Shown: one piece after another, positions 1 through 7,428 of the stretch
How positions within the stretch are numbered: position 1 is the first letter of the stretch
How the letters are laid out: each line of letters starts with the position of its first letter
Virus record (IMG/VR): IMGVR_UViG_3300009774_000008
Span: 1 to 64,000 of that record
Strand: one strand, 5' to 3'
Length of the DNA stretch: 64,000 bases
Source of the DNA: a virus
Position numbers and translations under genes: made by a program
Notes under the pieces: generated by a model
Seen by the model: only the letters and a program-made list of their open reading frames with translations
Told to the model about the DNA's origin: nothing
Databases searched by the model: none

Positions 1-101
1 AAATACCTATTGTCGATTCTCCCGCCGGAATTTTGCCATTTTTCCGACTGGTGTTTATTTAGTTTCATTTCCAGTCATCTTCTCCAGGCCCGCCCTTACA
101 C

Positions 102-117
102 GGGGGGGGGGGGGGGG
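102..117. repeat. Poly-G run (16 G)
   Basis: Sixteen consecutive G on the plus strand inside very AT-rich DNA. Positions 1-101 beside it hold no convincing gene, only two minus-strand micro-ORFs of 7 and 10 codons. The run could be a library or assembly artefact near a contig end, or a real slippage-prone tract. Confidence 0.85.
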
Positions 118-124
118 TTTATTT

Positions 125-298
125 TTATTCTAAAATTGCAACCAACTTAACTATTATTTTTGTTAAACAGAATGGACAAATATAGTTTTCAACTGTAAAC
201 GCAGAAGGCAAAGCGTTAAACAACTTACCACAACAAGGACATTCTATAATTAGTGAACCATTACTTGCACCATTCACTTCTGTACAATCAATTTTCAT
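125..298 (-). CDS. Small zinc-ribbon protein, 57 aa
   Basis: A short ORF starting MKIDCTEVNG with two Cys pairs (C20/C23 type ECPCCGKLF and C41/C44 type ICPFC), which suggests a single zinc ribbon. The ATG is preceded by AAAGGTGG. The start overlaps the end of the upstream gene (288-428), so translation is probably coupled. It is the last gene before the poly-G tract. Function unknown. Confidence 0.7.
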   Translation of the reverse strand: MKIDCTEVNGASNGSLIIECPCCGKLFNALPSAFTVENYICPFCLTKIIVKLVAILE

Positions 299-428
299 CC
301 TTCACCCACCTTTCAAAATCATCACAAACAATATTATCGTAACATTCTGGTTGCCAAAATTTCACACAGTCTTTACATCTTTTTTCGCATTCATCATTCT
401 GGTATTCTTCTAACAGGTCTTTATTCAT
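288..428 (-). CDS. Small Cys-rich hypothetical protein, 46 aa
   Basis: The ORF starts MNKDLLEEYQ and contains four central Cys (ECEKRCKDC plus PEC), consistent with zinc binding. Its ATG overlaps the stop of the upstream gene by 8 nt and its stop lies inside the downstream gene, the tight packing typical of phage operons. Its first four residues match those of the upstream protein (MNKD), which may be chance. No family recognised. Confidence 0.65.
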   Translation of the reverse strand: MNKDLLEEYQNDECEKRCKDCVKFWQPECYDNIVCDDFERWVKDEN

Positions 429-648
429 TGCTTATCCTTTCAACTACAAACCTATAATTTTCAAAACCCATAGTCGCCGCTTTTTCTGCCCTTGCTTCGC
501 TAGAATACACTTTTGCCTTTAAAATACTACTGTTTACATTGGCATATCTACTACCTTGGTAAATATAGCTTGTTCCTTCGTAATATCCATCGCAAAATTC
601 CCCATACGAGAGGGCACTGTCTCTTAAAACGTATCTATCTTTATTCAT
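421..648 (-). CDS. Hypothetical protein, 75 aa
   Basis: A 75-residue soluble protein rich in Tyr and Ser (YYEGTSYIYQGSRY), with a helical segment near the C-terminus (VYSSEARAEKAA). It has no Cys cluster beyond one Cys and no membrane segment. The ATG overlaps the upstream gene's TGA and is preceded by AAAGGAGAAAC. Function not recognised. Confidence 0.7.
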   Translation of the reverse strand: MNKDRYVLRDSALSYGEFCDGYYEGTSYIYQGSRYANVNSSILKAKVYSSEARAEKAATMGFENYRFVVERISNE

Positions 649-794
649 GTTTCTCCTTTCTTTACTATTTCATTTAAACACCAACGGGTATACCCATCTG
701 CTACACAATCAACAGGGCTTATGTATGGGCTTAATAAACACCGCGGCGCACTTTTGTATTTACAATTATCACAAGTTTTAACTTCGTTCATCAT
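645..794 (-). CDS. Small zinc-binding protein, 49 aa
   Basis: The ORF starts MMNEVKTCDNCKY and has four or more Cys (CDNC, RC, DC, WC), like the many phage proteins that bind one zinc ion. The start is ATGATG after GGAGAATAA. A promoter-like pair lies just upstream at 821-849. Function unknown. Confidence 0.65.
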   Translation of the reverse strand: MMNEVKTCDNCKYKSAPRCLLSPYISPVDCVADGYTRWCLNEIVKKGET

Positions 795-820
795 TTATTC
801 TCCTATTACTACGCACAATA

Positions 821-849
821 ATGATACTATTATCATATTGCGTATTAAA
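821..849 (-). promoter_or_regulatory. Putative promoter TTTAAT-17-TATCAT
   Basis: On the minus strand TTTAAT (849-844) and TATCAT (826-821) are separated by 17 nt, immediately upstream of the gene at 645-794. It is weaker than the other promoters in the window and overlaps the end of the upstream gene. Confidence 0.4.
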
Positions 850-1003
850 TATCTTTTTTAAAACTATCAATTGCTCCACATCTACACCAAGTCCTAAAGC
901 CTATTGACCATGTACAACCATTGCAAGATAACTCTTTAATAGCATCTATCATTTCTTTATGCTCAGTAGTTTTTAGTCCACATTTCTTACATTCTAATTT
1001 CAT
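845..1003 (-). CDS. Small zinc-ribbon protein, 52 aa
   Basis: MKLECKKCGL at the N-terminus and SCNGC plus WCRCG further on give three Cys pairs, so one or two zinc sites are likely. The RBS is AAGGAGGTG. It is preceded by a good promoter (1024-1053). No specific family identified. Confidence 0.7.
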   Translation of the reverse strand: MKLECKKCGLKTTEHKEMIDAIKELSCNGCTWSIGFRTWCRCGAIDSFKKDI

Positions 1004-1023
1004 AAACACCTCCTTACATTCTC

Positions 1024-1053
1024 ATTATAATGATAATACGTTCCAGTGGTAAA
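1024..1053 (-). promoter_or_regulatory. Putative promoter TTTACC-18-TATAAT
   Basis: On the minus strand TTTACC (1053-1048) and a consensus TATAAT (1029-1024) are 18 nt apart, directly downstream of the 1054-1599 gene and upstream of the small zinc-ribbon genes, so it probably drives that cluster. Confidence 0.6.
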
Positions 1054-1599
1054 TTATTTTTGAAGCCTACCTGAGTCTGAATTGTTGAGGTCGTACTCCG
1101 CAATTCTTCGGCTCATTACTTTTTTCACTGAATTTAGCATCTCATAAGCAGCTTCAACTCTTAGCTTAACTTTCTTATAGGCTCTGTTGTAAGCTATTAA
1201 TACGATTGTTTCTGATTGTGTTTGAAGCTCTGCAGCGGTATCTTTATCAGCTACTGTACCTTGGGCTTTTTCTCTAACTCTATTATATATTTCATTTCTA
1301 ATTGCTCTTGACACATCTTCTTTTATTCCTAAGGATTCTTGTGATGATGAGGTAAAATAAAGCAGTGAGGGTAAATTAAGTGTAAATTCATCTAATTGAG
1401 AGTCAGAAACAGGGTCTACTTGAGTAGTTAAAATATCATCGATTTGTCTCATATAATCGTCCAAGTCCGCACAATATTCAATTACTATCGCATCAACTAA
1501 AGAGTCAACCTCTCGACTATTTATATCTACATGAGTTGAAACTTGCTTAAACTTTTTCATATCTAAATCGCTAGATAGACTATTAACTGTTTCCCTCAT
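1054..1599 (-). CDS. Helical hypothetical protein, 181 aa
   Basis: The protein is largely alpha-helical and charged, with no Cys cluster or membrane segment. The ATG at 1599 (MRETVNSL) is preferred over an upstream TTG at 1605 because GGAGGGGGG lies about 10 nt before it. It sits directly after a Holliday-junction resolvase-like gene and near a Cas4-like nuclease and the clamp. A recombination accessory role such as a UvsY-like mediator is conceivable from position and helical character, but no homology is demonstrated. Confidence 0.75.
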   Translation of the reverse strand: MRETVNSLSSDLDMKKFKQVSTHVDINSREVDSLVDAIVIEYCADLDDYMRQIDDILTTQVDPVSDSQLDEFTLNLPSLLYFTSSSQESLGIKEDVSRAIRNEIYNRVREKAQGTVADKDTAAELQTQSETIVLIAYNRAYKKVKLRVEAAYEMLNSVKKVMSRRIAEYDLNNSDSGRLQK

Positions 1600-1939
1600 T
1601 TTCAAGACCCCCCTCTACATCCTTCTGATATGCTTTATATATTAGTATAAAATCAGCTAAGCTCAAAGTAACTTTCCAAGATTGTCTGTTCTTTCGGTGC
1701 ATCACCACTGGTATAAGTCCTTCTAAAGAATCGCTACACGCCTGTTCATATGCTTTGTCTACATTTAGAGATTCTACTCGCTTACACTCTATATGCAATC
1801 CAGGTATTCCTACCACATCCGCATCACCAGCTGCACCGCAGAACTGCTGGCTACGACGAGTATCGTAACCTGCAGTTCTAAGTTTGTGAGATAGTTCTAG
1901 CTCTCCATCCTTACCCTTCTGTTTGCTGTTTATTGGCAT
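1583..1939 (-). CDS. Holliday-junction resolvase-like PD-(D/E)XK nuclease
   Basis: 118 aa. The pattern matches small archaeal/phage Hjc-type resolvases: an early basic KQKGKDGELEL with E13/E15, then GDADVVG (D41) and a strand ending in the catalytic E51-C-K53. Such dimers bind and cleave four-way junctions, which matters for resolving replicating or recombining phage DNA before packaging. Neighbours (Cas4-like exonuclease, clamp) support a recombination role. The start overlaps the upstream gene and the stop overlaps the downstream one. Confidence 0.75.
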   Translation of the reverse strand: MPINSKQKGKDGELELSHKLRTAGYDTRRSQQFCGAAGDADVVGIPGLHIECKRVESLNVDKAYEQACSDSLEGLIPVVMHRKNRQSWKVTLSLADFILIYKAYQKDVEGGLENEGNS

Positions 1940-2258
1940 TTTTCTCTATCCCCTCCCAAGTTAACATTCCTTTACGAGCTAACTGAGCAACTTGTATTAA
2001 TTCACAAGCACCCAATATAGCTCTTCTCTGAATTGTCTCTAAATTAGTATGGCCGTAACCCGTATCTCGAGAAATGTGATTCCAAAATTCATTTAGTTCT
2101 TTTTGTACCCCGTCCATTTCTATAGCTGACTCTTGTACTTCTTCTAGAATGTAAGCAAATGTTTCGTGGTTACTATTCATAGTATAACCCGATACAATGT
2201 CACATCTCCTAGTTTCATCTTCTATCAACTTCTTAACGCTTTCAATTAACTCTTTCAT
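1911..2258 (-). CDS. MazG-like / dNTP pyrophosphohydrolase-like protein
   Basis: 115 aa from the ATG at 2258. The upstream TTG at 2276 lacks a spaced RBS, whereas AGGAAAG sits about 10 nt before this ATG. The all-helical pattern ILEEVQES...ELNEFW...ACELIQVAQLARKG resembles phage MazG-like proteins, where paired Glu in an EExxE helix bind Mg and the enzyme hydrolyses nucleoside triphosphates. In a phage that may alter its deoxynucleotides, pool cleansing would fit. Assignment rests on pattern only. Confidence 0.6.
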   Translation of the reverse strand: MKELIESVKKLIEDETRRCDIVSGYTMNSNHETFAYILEEVQESAIEMDGVQKELNEFWNHISRDTGYGHTNLETIQRRAILGACELIQVAQLARKGMLTWEGIEKNANKQQTEG

Positions 2259-3064
2259 TTTCCCGCTTTCCTGCAAGCTGTTGCGTAATCACACCACCTA
2301 CATGGTTTTGTATCCGGATATTTAGGTGGTGGTATCATCCTCTCAACATAGCTCTCGCATTCGTATATTTTCTCTGCACTTAGTTGTTTCATTTCTTTTG
2401 TAACTTCAAACAGTTCTGGGCACTCGAGACTACACACATCCCTATTCTCATACAATACAAATACCCTATCTAAATTCAATGCCATGCAGTAGCATGACAC
2501 TTGGTGCTTGTGCTCATCATCTACATGCTCTTTATTGTTATACTTAAAAGATACTTGATTCTTAAACTCGAACAAAAAGTACTCGCCAGTTGATATTCTT
2601 TGTAGAATACCATCGCACATAAACGATAGACACATAACTGAGTCGAATAGTTTTGTTTCCGCTCCTCTCTTACCATTTACCTTTAAGCTAAGACATTTAC
2701 CCTTATCTTGTTGTTGGTTAACATACTCCTCAACATCTATAAATCTCCAATCAAAGCCTAGTTTTTCCATGTCTATTAATACTTCTTGAATAGCTTCATG
2801 TCTACGAGAACCAGTATCCGCCATTCCAATTCCATTGTACTCGCTTCTTCTACCATCTGTGTCTTCCCCCACTCGCATAAAGTACATCTGACGAAGACAC
2901 ACAAAGGAAGAGGGCTTGTACCACTTTGATGGTTTACGTCTGCCTATTAAGTCTCTTTGCTCAATAGCCGACATGACGTCGGTAAGGAAAGCCTTGTTTA
3001 AGGGCTGTTCGCTCACCGCCATGTCTATTAATTTAGATAATCTTCTTCTACTCGTTGTCTGCAC
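2255..3064 (-). CDS. Cas4/RecB-like PD-(D/E)XK exonuclease with Fe-S cluster
   Basis: 269 aa. It has an early Cys (C56, FVCLRQMY), H89, D151 in MCDGIL, E166-F-K168, Q188, and a C-terminal cluster C255-x2-C258-x5-C264. That is the Cas4/AddB layout, in which four Cys hold a 4Fe-4S cluster around a RecB-type nuclease. It probably resects DNA ends for recombination. It starts with GTG at 3064 after GGAGG, and the first 17 nt overlap the dnaN-like gene. There is no CRISPR nearby, so this is a phage recombination nuclease and not an adaptation Cas4. Confidence 0.8.
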   Translation of the reverse strand: MQTTSRRRLSKLIDMAVSEQPLNKAFLTDVMSAIEQRDLIGRRKPSKWYKPSSFVCLRQMYFMRVGEDTDGRRSEYNGIGMADTGSRRHEAIQEVLIDMEKLGFDWRFIDVEEYVNQQQDKGKCLSLKVNGKRGAETKLFDSVMCLSFMCDGILQRISTGEYFLFEFKNQVSFKYNNKEHVDDEHKHQVSCYCMALNLDRVFVLYENRDVCSLECPELFEVTKEMKQLSAEKIYECESYVERMIPPPKYPDTKPCRWCDYATACRKAGK

Positions 3065-4148
3065 TGTTAGCCTCCAAGTTTTCGTCCTCGAGCAATGCTA
3101 CTACCTGAGTTACTTTTCCACTTGTGATTTTTATAGCAGATGAATGACCGTACCATAATTCAATTGACTCACCTGGTGTAGCATCTATCTGAGCCTTGAA
3201 CATTGGAATATCTACGCAACACAGAAAAGGAGAAAAGTCTTTACTTTCCTGGTAAGCTATAACTTCAACACTCGATGATTTCTTACTGGTAACTCTAACT
3301 CCTTCTTTTGTAAATGTGAAGTAAGCTCCGTTCTTATCGTAAGGCTCGATAAACAATGATAATCTATCTATAACATTCTGCATGAATAATTTAGGCAGTT
3401 TGCACATTGATTTGAAGTTTTCCTCAAGGTAATCATTTACATCCCCAATTGGGAATAGTTTCTTTCCCTCATGCTCTACACCATACAGTACCATATCGGG
3501 GGTTTCAAACAAGAACTTATTACCATCACGGTAGCAGTTAATCTTCTCGTGCGTATTAAGTGACAACAAATTCATCATTTCTGTTGAAATTAATGCGTCC
3601 TCTGCTAATAATTTCATGTCATTGAAGCAGATAACATTTTCATCTGTAGTAACTACTTTTGCCCCTACATAGTACCCGCATAAGCAAGGAGTATCAATTG
3701 TCTTAGCAACTGCTGCCTTATTTATAGCGAGTATGTTTTTGATGGAAGTAAGGTTAATTACTTCGGGCTCACCTTTTTTCTTAAACTTGTATTCAGGAAA
3801 TTTAATTACACCATCTTCGTCTACTACTATTGCAATGTTGTAAACGCCGTTACCCTTTACCTCAACGCTATTGTCCTTCAGTGCCAACTGAATGGTTTCT
3901 GAGGTGGTTTTAGCTACTAGCTTGCTAACTACATCAACTGGAATAACTGCGTAGAAGTCGTCGCCCTCAACCTTGTCTGCTATTACTTTGAGCGTGTTAG
4001 CAGTATCAGTTGTGGTTAACGTAAGTACATTGGTCTTGAGCTCGATTGCCATCAAACTTGTGATTGGCAGTAACTTGTTCTCGGAAGCCCCTTTTGCTGC
4101 TCTGGACATCATATCTTGGAACTTAATAGTGCTGATTGCGAGTTTCAT
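3048..4148 (-). CDS. dnaN: DNA polymerase III beta subunit-like sliding clamp
   Basis: 366 aa, the usual length of a bacterial beta clamp. The N-terminus (MKLAISTIKFQDMMSRAAKG, then LLPITSLMAIELKTN and LTTTDTANTLKV) is the typical first clamp domain, and the repeat pattern continues to the C-terminus. It would encircle DNA and tether the phage polymerase; the matching loader genes are far away at 55-58 kb. It lies between the queuosine-type genes and the Cas4-like nuclease. The ATG follows AGGGGGATAAAT. Confidence 0.85.
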   Translation of the reverse strand: MKLAISTIKFQDMMSRAAKGASENKLLPITSLMAIELKTNVLTLTTTDTANTLKVIADKVEGDDFYAVIPVDVVSKLVAKTTSETIQLALKDNSVEVKGNGVYNIAIVVDEDGVIKFPEYKFKKKGEPEVINLTSIKNILAINKAAVAKTIDTPCLCGYYVGAKVVTTDENVICFNDMKLLAEDALISTEMMNLLSLNTHEKINCYRDGNKFLFETPDMVLYGVEHEGKKLFPIGDVNDYLEENFKSMCKLPKLFMQNVIDRLSLFIEPYDKNGAYFTFTKEGVRVTSKKSSSVEVIAYQESKDFSPFLCCVDIPMFKAQIDATPGESIELWYGHSSAIKITSGKVTQVVALLEDENLEANSADNE

Positions 4149-4161
4149 ATTATTTATCCCC

Positions 4162-4737
4162 CTATTTAATTAGACTATAGAATTCTTGGCGTAATGCAAC
4201 ATCAGTAGCAAACACACCCCTCAAAGCACTTGTTCTAGTTGATACACCTTGCTTTTTAATTCCTCTTGCGGTCATACAAGAATGCTCACCCTCTATTACT
4301 ACAATTACATTTTCCGTGTCAACTACTTTGCACATTATTTCTGCTATATCAGTGCCTATTCTTTCTTGCAGTTGAAGCCTTTTACCCACCATGTCAGCTA
4401 TTCTGGCTACTTTACTGAGGCCAATAACTTTATTCTTGGGTATGTAGCCCACAGATACCTTCATGTTGTACATTAGAGCCAAGTGGTGTTCGCAGTAACT
4501 AAATATTGGAATATCTTTCACGACGACCAAATCACCTGTTTCTACATCGCCAAAACATTTACTGAACATATGAGCAATCTCATCATTGGTGTACAACATA
4601 CCCTCAAATACTTCGGCATACATTTTAGCTACTCTTCTAGGGGTATCTCGTAAACCCTCTCGGGTAACATCATCACCTAATGCAGCAATGATGTCTTTTA
4701 TAGCATTTTCAATCTTTTCTGTGTTTATATATTTCAT
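4162..4737 (-). CDS. folE: GTP cyclohydrolase I
   Basis: 191 aa. It converts GTP to dihydroneopterin triphosphate, the first step to 7-deazaguanines. The zinc site is visible as YCEHH (C82, H85) and EHSCMTARG (C154), with the family motif GLSKVARI between them. The ATG at 4737 is chosen over one at 4767 because AGAGGTG lies 7-8 nt before it and the longer form would run into queE. It follows queE in one minus-strand operon with queD, queC and queF. Confidence 0.95.
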   Translation of the reverse strand: MKYINTEKIENAIKDIIAALGDDVTREGLRDTPRRVAKMYAEVFEGMLYTNDEIAHMFSKCFGDVETGDLVVVKDIPIFSYCEHHLALMYNMKVSVGYIPKNKVIGLSKVARIADMVGKRLQLQERIGTDIAEIMCKVVDTENVIVVIEGEHSCMTARGIKKQGVSTRTSALRGVFATDVALRQEFYSLIK

Positions 4738-4739
4738 AA

Positions 4740-5393
4740 TTATACACCTCTTTTGTCTACAGGCCATATAATTTTATGAAGTTGAACTTGAATCTTACAT
4801 TCAGTTAATTTGTTTACTTTCATAAACTCTACAATTTCAACCATTGTTATTTTTCCCCATACAGGACTGAAATAAATCTGTGCTTTTGGTTTGAGGCTTG
4901 TAATTACACCATAAGCCGCCATCAAATCCTCTCTACTACCAACTACAAATTTTAACACATCTTTTTCAGTAAAATGGCAGAAGTTTATTAGTAGCATTGA
5001 ACTTCCCATCCCACTTGATGGACACTTATAATCAACAGTGAAAAAAGAATTGGGATATTCAAATCGTTCAATCATGTTATTAATATTAACTGAACCATTA
5101 GTCTCTATATTAACTTCAAATCCAGCTCTATTCAATTCATGAATCAATCTCTCAACATCGTCGTGAATAAGTGGCTCACCTCCAGTTAAAGTGATAGCTT
5201 TGACTCCAAACTCCGTACAAGCCTTCACTACTTCGGATACAGTCATTGTCACACCATCGGAATAGTGCTGACTATATACAGTATCACAATAAGAACATCT
5301 TAAATTACAACCAGCTAATCTAACAAATGTGCATAAAATTCCAGCTCTCTTACCTTCTCCTTCAATACTTGAAAATATCTCAACTACTTGCAT
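4740..5393 (-). CDS. queE: 7-carboxy-7-deazaguanine synthase (radical SAM)
   Basis: 217 aa. It converts 6-carboxytetrahydropterin to 7-carboxy-7-deazaguanine using SAM and a 4Fe-4S cluster. The cluster motif C29-x3-C33-x2-C36 is intact, and IFSSIEGEG and LTGGEPL are QueE signatures. The ATG at 5393 follows AGGAGG; longer in-frame starts lack an RBS and would overlap queD. It lies between queD and folE in the pathway operon. Confidence 0.95.
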   Translation of the reverse strand: MQVVEIFSSIEGEGKRAGILCTFVRLAGCNLRCSYCDTVYSQHYSDGVTMTVSEVVKACTEFGVKAITLTGGEPLIHDDVERLIHELNRAGFEVNIETNGSVNINNMIERFEYPNSFFTVDYKCPSSGMGSSMLLINFCHFTEKDVLKFVVGSREDLMAAYGVITSLKPKAQIYFSPVWGKITMVEIVEFMKVNKLTECKIQVQLHKIIWPVDKRGV

Positions 5394-5395
5394 AA

Positions 5396-5728
5396 TTAGT
5401 CCTCCTCGTATACTGCTATATTTCCTTCGCTTTCTTGTACCTCTACCTTGTAGCAATGCGGAACATTATCGCAAATCCACTTAGCTATATTCTCAGCTGT
5501 TGGATTGAAGTCCACAACATCATTGAGAAAAGCATGGTCCAACTTCTCGGAAACCGCATTCTTAATGTGTTTAAAATCCACTACCATTCCGTTCTTGTCA
5601 AGAATTTCGGACTTGCAGTGAACGGTGATTATCCAGTTATGACCGTGAATATTCTCACATTTACTAGCGTAATCCAAAGTTAGTTTGTGAGCTCCGGCTA
5701 TTTCCATTCTTTTAGATATTCTATACAT
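5396..5728 (-). CDS. queD: 6-carboxytetrahydropterin synthase
   Basis: 110 aa, compact for the family. It converts dihydroneopterin triphosphate to 6-carboxytetrahydropterin. Zinc ligands H14, H28 and H30 (CENIHGHNW), catalytic C24, the LDHAFLND block (D64, H65) and PTAEN with a C-terminal VQESEG are all present. The ATG overlaps the end of queC by 8 nt (ATGTATAG), so translation is coupled. Confidence 0.95.
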   Translation of the reverse strand: MYRISKRMEIAGAHKLTLDYASKCENIHGHNWIITVHCKSEILDKNGMVVDFKHIKNAVSEKLDHAFLNDVVDFNPTAENIAKWICDNVPHCYKVEVQESEGNIAVYEED

Positions 5729-6428
5729 TAGTTTTTACCTCGTACCCAACAGGGTCTTTCATACCATTGGCTGCAAAAGCTGCATTTCTATCAATGCAAG
5801 TTCCGCAAGTTCCGCATTGCTTTTCTTTCCCCTCATAACAGCTCCAAGTAAGATGGTAAGGTGCACCGAGTGTTAATCCTGTCTTAACGACAGATGCTTT
5901 ATTCATGCTAATTAGAGGAGCTACCATTGAGAGAACTCTTCCTGAACCCTCATATATTGCATCATTCATTGCCTTTTGGAACTCAGGTGTGCAGTCCGGA
6001 TAGGCTCTTCCTGCGGCGTCGTCGGCGTGTGCACCGTAGTATACTGCACTAGCACCAAAACTAATTGCTACTGCCGTTGCGTACGATAACATTAAACCAT
6101 TTCTAAATGGAACATAAGTAGCAACCGTACCCTCTCCTCCTATATCATTTAACTGATTAGCATAACTCTTATGCTCTATATCATCTCTTCCTATAAGAAG
6201 TGTACAATCACTAAATTTAAACACTTCAGCCAAACTCTCACTTATGTGCATAACCCCATAATACCTAGCCACATTGGACGCACTTGTAAGCTCTTTTGTG
6301 TGCTTCTGGCCATATGATACTGATAGTGCGAGAACATTGTCACTACCATATTTCTCAATTGCTAAGGCCAGACAAGTTGTGCTGTCTATACCCCCACTCA
6401 ATAAAACAACTGCCTTATAATTTTTCAT
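5721..6428 (-). CDS. queC: 7-cyano-7-deazaguanine (preQ0) synthase
   Basis: 235 aa. An ATP-dependent enzyme that turns 7-carboxy-7-deazaguanine into preQ0 using ammonia. It has the PP-loop SGGIDS (11-16), [16 protein letters not shown], and the zinc site C197, C205, C208, C211. It has no fused amidotransferase domain, so it is ordinary QueC and not the GAT-QueC of phages that make dG+. The start overlaps the queF stop by 4 nt. Confidence 0.95.
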   Translation of the reverse strand: MKNYKAVVLLSGGIDSTTCLALAIEKYGSDNVLALSVSYGQKHTKELTSASNVARYYGVMHISESLAEVFKFSDCTLLIGRDDIEHKSYANQLNDIGGEGTVATYVPFRNGLMLSYATAVAISFGASAVYYGAHADDAAGRAYPDCTPEFQKAMNDAIYEGSGRVLSMVAPLISMNKASVVKTGLTLGAPYHLTWSCYEGKEKQCGTCGTCIDRNAAFAANGMKDPVGYEVKTNV

Positions 6429-6925
6429 ATTCTTACTCTCCTTGTAGGCCCATCAGCCGCAAATTTGAACATTCTTTCTGTAGCATAATAACTATAGCTA
6501 GACCCAGGCTTAGAATAATTAGTGAACGGATATATAGATATTCCGCCCCTAGGAGTAAATATTCCAAATACCTCTATATACTCCGGATTCATAAGCTTAA
6601 TGAGGTCCTTTTTTATGATATTCATACAATCTTCATGAAAGTCTCCATGATTCCTAAAACTAAATAAATACAATTTCAATGACTTACTCTCAACCATCTT
6701 CTCGCTTGGTATGTAGTTAATAAACACATTAGCGAAATCGGGTTGGCCTGTTTTAGGGCATAGACTGGTAAACTCGTAACAATCGAAAGATACCATATAG
6801 TCGTTGTCCAAATGCTTGTTAGCAAATGTCTCCAATACTTCTGGAGTGTAATCGTATTGATATTTTGTGTTCTGGTTACCCAACAGACTTACTCCGTCGA
6901 GTTCTTTCTCATTTCTACCTGGCAT
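6425..6925 (-). CDS. queF: NADPH-dependent preQ0 reductase
   Basis: 166 aa, the short unimodular type. It reduces the nitrile of preQ0 to the aminomethyl of preQ1. The catalytic Cys is C56 ([12 protein letters not shown]) with D63, followed by the QueF NADPH motif E79-SKSLKLY and H97-E98. Intact catalytic residues argue for preQ1 as end product. It could alternatively be a QueF-like enzyme with another nucleophile substrate. A structured leader lies upstream (6935-6989). Confidence 0.92.
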   Translation of the reverse strand: MPGRNEKELDGVSLLGNQNTKYQYDYTPEVLETFANKHLDNDYMVSFDCYEFTSLCPKTGQPDFANVFINYIPSEKMVESKSLKLYLFSFRNHGDFHEDCMNIIKKDLIKLMNPEYIEVFGIFTPRGGISIYPFTNYSKPGSSYSYYATERMFKFAADGPTRRVRI

Positions 6926-6934
6926 AATACATTT

Positions 6935-6989
6935 CCCCTTTTTATTTTTATTTTAAGAGAGGGATTTCAAAGGATTACAAAACTCTCTT
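6935..6989 (-). promoter_or_regulatory. Candidate pseudoknot leader upstream of queF
   Basis: Reading the minus strand, AAGAGAG (6989-6983) pairs with CTCTCTT (6961-6955) around a 21-nt loop. An A-rich linker (6954-6939) then runs into AAAGGGG, the probable queF RBS. The loop holds TCCTTT, able to pair with AAAGGG across the linker. This H-type layout resembles preQ1-I riboswitches, but the loop is longer than usual and the match is not established. The wider gap 6926-7248 also holds a second hairpin (GAGGAG 7005-7010 / CTCCTC 7022-7027) and the doubtful ORF at 7031-7111. Confidence 0.35.
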
Positions 6990-7030
6990 AATTAGCAGTT
7001 TAATGAGGAGACAACCTTTTACTCCTCTTG

Positions 7031-7111
7031 CTAGGGTTTGAGTAGAAACGTAAGATTGTGCGAACAACCATGTTCTTTAAACCAATCGCCCCAACTTTTG
7101 TCTATTTTCAA
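7031..7111 (-). CDS. Possible 26-aa peptide
   Basis: The TTG-initiated ORF encodes MKIDKSWGDWFKEHGC and ten further residues. GAGGAG lies about 11 nt before the TTG. The composition is protein-like, with two Trp. It lies in the otherwise empty 6926-7248 gap; a 16-codon Gly/Cys-rich ORF starts further upstream there. Either could be a leader peptide or chance. Confidence 0.25.
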   Translation of the reverse strand: MKIDKSWGDWFKEHGCSHNLTFLLKP

Positions 7112-7248
7112 TATTTTTCAGCTCCTCATCGCATTAGCCGACAGGTTTCATTTAATAACTTCTATTTATTAATTAACGGAAGCGGACCAGCAACCACACG
7201 ACCCGCCGTTACCCCGCATACAAATACCCCCTCTCTACATTCATTATT

Positions 7249-7419
7249 TTACTTCTTTTTTGGTAGTCCCAGAGCTAACAATTTGGCTTTATCTCGTTTA
7301 TTTAATTTATTGAAATTTGCTTGTGTTATTACTACATAACCCGTGTCATACTGAAATGCTAAATAGGGTTGGTCTAATCTTGTGATTACTTCGGCCATTT
7401 CTTTGTCAAATTTACCCAT
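7249..7419 (-). CDS. Hypothetical protein, 56 aa
   Basis: The ORF starts MGKFDKEMAEVITR and ends in a basic tail (LGLPKKK). It begins at ATG after AAGGAGAGAGT and lies 9 nt downstream of the dpdA-like gene in the same operon. A helical N-terminus, a short beta segment (YDTGYVVIT) and a basic C-terminus are visible. It may be an accessory of the DNA-modification genes by position only. Confidence 0.6.
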   Translation of the reverse strand: MGKFDKEMAEVITRLDQPYLAFQYDTGYVVITQANFNKLNKRDKAKLLALGLPKKK

Positions 7420-7428
7420 ACTCTCTCC

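Noticed and set aside
2255-3064. Cas4-like gene as part of a CRISPR adaptation module
   Set aside because: No Cas1, Cas2 or repeat array is present; the context is phage recombination.
2916-3143. Plus-strand ORF opposite the Cas4-like and clamp genes
   Set aside because: It is a shadow of two well-supported minus-strand genes.
7058-7339. Plus-strand 93-codon ORF in the queF leader region
   Set aside because: No RBS, on the opposite strand to all neighbours, and overlaps the better-supported minus-strand 56-aa gene.
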